This document shows, piece by piece, positions 61,310-64,000 of a stretch of 64,000 nt of DNA. How positions within the stretch are numbered: position 1 is the first letter of the stretch; each line of letters begins with the position of its first letter. A program made the position numbers and the translations under genes. Origin of the DNA: Paramarasmius palmivorus (taxonomy: Eukaryota; Basidiomycota; Agaricomycetes; Agaricales; Marasmiaceae); NCBI GenBank assembly GCA_037176845.1, contig JAYKXP010000072.1:1-64000 (forward strand), written 5' to 3'. The notes below the pieces were generated by a model that saw only the letters and a list, made by a program, of their open reading frames with translations, did no database searches and was not told the DNA's origin.

Positions 61310-63614
61310 ATGCTCGCTTGCCTCAGAGGATCGATGCCAACATTAGCTGCCGTTAGTCTTCTGTCAGTACCTCTGGTTCCACTGGTCCAGGCCCAATTAC
61401 TCGAAGCCCCTTCGATGTGGCGGGTGAGTGGAGCTCAATGCTTCTACATTAAAGTACTCACATCACGTAGAAACCCCAAATAACATTCTCACTCACACAG
61501 CGTATGAACTACGCTAACGTCGCTTTGAATAACGCAATTGGAATGCTTGACAGTAACCTGGCAGGTATCAATTGTGTTTCCCGCAGCATAAAGTGGTGTT
61601 TCTAAATCCACTTATCACTACTAGGTGAAATAGGATCGGCTCTCAATCTCCATGCAATCATATCAGAAATGGACTACATCACGAATCAAACCAAGTACAA
61701 AAACGAAGTGACGGAATTCTTTTCCAGGTATCCACATGTCTCGGTGTTTGCCCAAACGCTGAAGTAAGTTCTAAGATTGTAATTCGGATGACGGAGTAAT
61801 GAATGATCACATTCTAGAATTAACCTAACGGTATGCCCCAGTATTACTCACGATATCGAGACATTGGCTCATCCAATACTGATAGGTCGTCAACAAGGCG
61901 TAGGTTTCTCTTCTTCAACTTGGGACGACTACCGGACTCATATTCTAAGCATGTTCGGGCGTGCGGCTATTCATGCATACATGGCATATCAGGATGAAAG
62001 ATTTTTGAATGCTGCAAGTGATGCTTGGGATTCAGTAAGACAGTATGCACTGCTACGGGACGATATCGAATCCAATAGAAGCATCGATCAGAATATTCAT
62101 CTATCTTGCTATGGCGGTAAATCACTAGTTCCTTTCAACTTTGAACATGAAATTGACTAATGAAATCAACAGAAAGCATGGCCGGCGGAACATTCAATGT
62201 AACCTCTTAACACTCTTCACAAAGCACTCAGCCTCACAATCAATAGGAAATGGAAGGTCCCAATTTCTTCGGATGGGAGACCGGGTAGGTTCTTCATCCA
62301 ATTAGGTGCTGCATAGATGACGATCCCCCTCTCAAGCCTGTTCTTCACGTGCGGCATCAATCACGAACCCTGGCTGAAAAATGCTGACCAGATGGTCTAC
62401 AGACTATCCGGACTTCTCTACGAGATCTCATCAAACAGCACATACATGAATGCAGCAGTACAATCTGGAGATTTTATTTGGAAACACCTGTATCGGGCTC
62501 CTGGGTTGATTCTTGAATTGATCGACGCTCGGAGCTGCAATTCCCCCACCCAAGATTTTAAGATACATCTTTCCGGGTTTTGGATTGAGGGACTTTCGAT
62601 CCTATTATCCAGCTCTGGAAATTCTTCAGTATTTCCACTGTAAGTGATATACTGACTAGCACACCTCTGTGACGGTATTCAGATATAAATAGTCTACAGC
62701 AGAGTATCGTCGCAGCAACAAATCAGATCGGTATCTCATGGCAGCAGGACAATGGTGTTCAGGGTGAGTGGATAGTCTGTTGCCGGTGATCGTCTTATGC
62801 TAAGTCCCCTTTAGGTAACGATGAAGTTCCGTTTCGGAACGGGTTCCTCATTCGTGGGCTGAGAACAGCATATCAACGCCTAAATACCTCGAACAGTGAT
62901 TTGAAGAACTATATACAACTCTACTTAGGTGTACAAGTGAGTATTTGCACTCACGATTGAGTAGTCCTTGACATTTCTGGGCAGTATAATGCACTTCTAG
63001 ATTTAGCTACTCAAAACCACAGTAATATGTACGCGGGGAAGTGGTCTGGGCCAGCGCCATTGAACTCTGATCTTCTCAATCAGACTGCTGCATCCGAAGT
63101 CTTAATCGCCGGGATTCTCATACAATCGATACAGAACTCCTCAACGCCCACACCAAAACAGCCTCATTCTCAGCCAATGATGCCGCCAAATCGGGACACA
63201 AAGCAACCTATCGGCGCTATTGTGGGTGGAACAGTAGGTGGGGGCATTGGTTTAGCTGGTTTATTCATCACATTCTTTGTGATGTATCACCGCCATCAAC
63301 AGAAGGAACCAGGACTTCTCTCACCTTTCCAAATGGGCGCTGAACAGGATGCAGTCCCGGACGTTGACAGGAAATTGCTTAGTGGAGAAGCGAGTACTTC
63401 TGGAATTGTGCCCAGGTCACATATGGGAGATGTATCCATTGAGGATATGGTCGGGGTTGTCTACGACAGAATCAATTCGGAGTCTCGACCCCGAGGAGAT
63501 GTATCATTTGATGATTTGGTTAGAGCTGTGTATGACAGGATTAACTTACAGGGTTTACAGGAAGCTCCTCCATCGTATAGACCCACTCAGACCGCTGTAC
63601 ATTCCGCGTCATGA
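61310..63614 (+). CDS. GH76-like cell-surface protein with membrane anchor
   Basis: Resembles glycoside hydrolase family 76 (endo-1,6-alpha-mannanase-like, six-hairpin fold) proteins of basidiomycetes, acting at the cell surface. Exons 61310-61423, 61501-61564, 61625-61763, 61818-62116, 62173-62198, 62247-62284, 62403-62639, 62693-62763, 62815-62936, 62985-63614 (579 aa). Seen: signal peptide (cleavage about 28), MNYANVALNNAIGMLDSNL, a WDD motif (141-143), ESMAGGTFN, LSGLLYEISSNSTYMNAAVQ, WQQDNGVQG, FLIRGLRTAY, KWSGPAP..NQTAASEVL, then a Pro/Ser linker, a transmembrane segment (about 446-470) and a cytoplasmic tail with a duplicated motif. The intron 62285-62402 is long (118 nt) and its acceptor was chosen by phase and homology. 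Whether the catalytic Asp pair is kept is unclear. Confidence 0.82.
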
Positions 63615-64000
63615 AAGACGCCTATATTTATCCCTGTTTGTACTTTAACTTGACCGAAACCTGCATGACTGGATGAAACACTTTCAAATAAGCGTGGAGC
63701 GCTCACACTGGTGGATACTGGAATTTCGTGGTGTTCTAAAGACATTTCTATCATCTTAGGCCATTTCGAAAGACAGTGTATGCTGACAAAGAAGCTCCAA
63801 GCCAGGAAAATAGTTGTAACGGGAGCAGAATGCTCTTTATGGATTGGCTTTGTCATTGGAGCCTTGATTCTCACAGCTCCTTTCAAGGGCATAAGTAGAG
63901 CGAAGGAAGATTGGATGGCGCGCGCGCCGTATATGCCACTGGAAGCTTTGATTGAAGATTGCTTGGATCCACCAGCTACTGACGACACCGCTTCTGTGGG
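63615..64000. other. Right edge, strand of coding uncertain
   Basis: Two overlapping open frames run to the window edge: minus (63988-63587, with a hydrophobic TIFLAWSFFVSIHCL) and plus (about 63715-64000, with LWIGFVIGALILTA). Either could be an edge of a gene; neither is recognised. Confidence 0.3.

Overview
The window looks like nuclear DNA of a filamentous basidiomycete, most likely an Agaricomycete. Genes are cut by many short GT-AG introns (mostly 45-70 nt, branch sites like CTAAC/CTGAC, frequent GTGCGT or GTAAGT donors). tRNA genes carry anticodon-loop introns. The protein families are typical mushroom families: SRPK kinase, F-box/LRR proteins, fungal multi-pass membrane receptors, bestrophin-like channels, BTB protein, GH76-like protein with a C-terminal membrane anchor, P450. 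Gene models were built by hand; exon lengths sum to a multiple of three unless a break is stated.

Layout. 0.66-6.0 kb: no protein gene, but a dense array of perfect or near-perfect hairpins, some in homologous families whose two arms change together, interrupted by canonical introns (minus strand in the left half, plus strand in the right half). This is the most unusual part of the window. 6.0-11.8 kb: no recognisable gene. 11.8-16.0 kb: an SRPK-type kinase gene flanked by two inward-facing, intron-containing tRNA-Asn genes. 16.1-18.6 kb: a 70-aa protein and a very-long-chain 3-ketoacyl-CoA-reductase-like SDR. 19.1-21.0 kb: a salicylate-hydroxylase-type FAD monooxygenase. 21-24.4 kb: nothing recognised.

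24.4-33.7 kb: an F-box gene, two tandem paralogous SDR genes with a tRNA-His between them, and a cytochrome P450. With the FAD monooxygenase and the first SDR these form an oxidative-enzyme neighbourhood without a visible backbone synthase. 33.8-35.3 kb: a non-autonomous inverted-repeat transposon of about 1.48 kb. 36.1-41.7 kb: a single-pass surface protein, a fungal multi-pass membrane protein with a damaged 3' end, and a second F-box gene.

42.8-49.9 kb: a duplicated block on the minus strand, in the order coiled-coil, bestrophin, bestrophin, coiled-coil. 50.7-55.7 kb: three members of the fungal multi-pass receptor-like family: a pseudogene, an intact gene, and one with an ambiguous splice or frameshift, with a small inverted-repeat element between the last two. 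58.8-63.6 kb: a BTB gene with a one-base frameshift, possible decayed exons, and a GH76-like membrane-anchored protein with a duplicated cytoplasmic motif.
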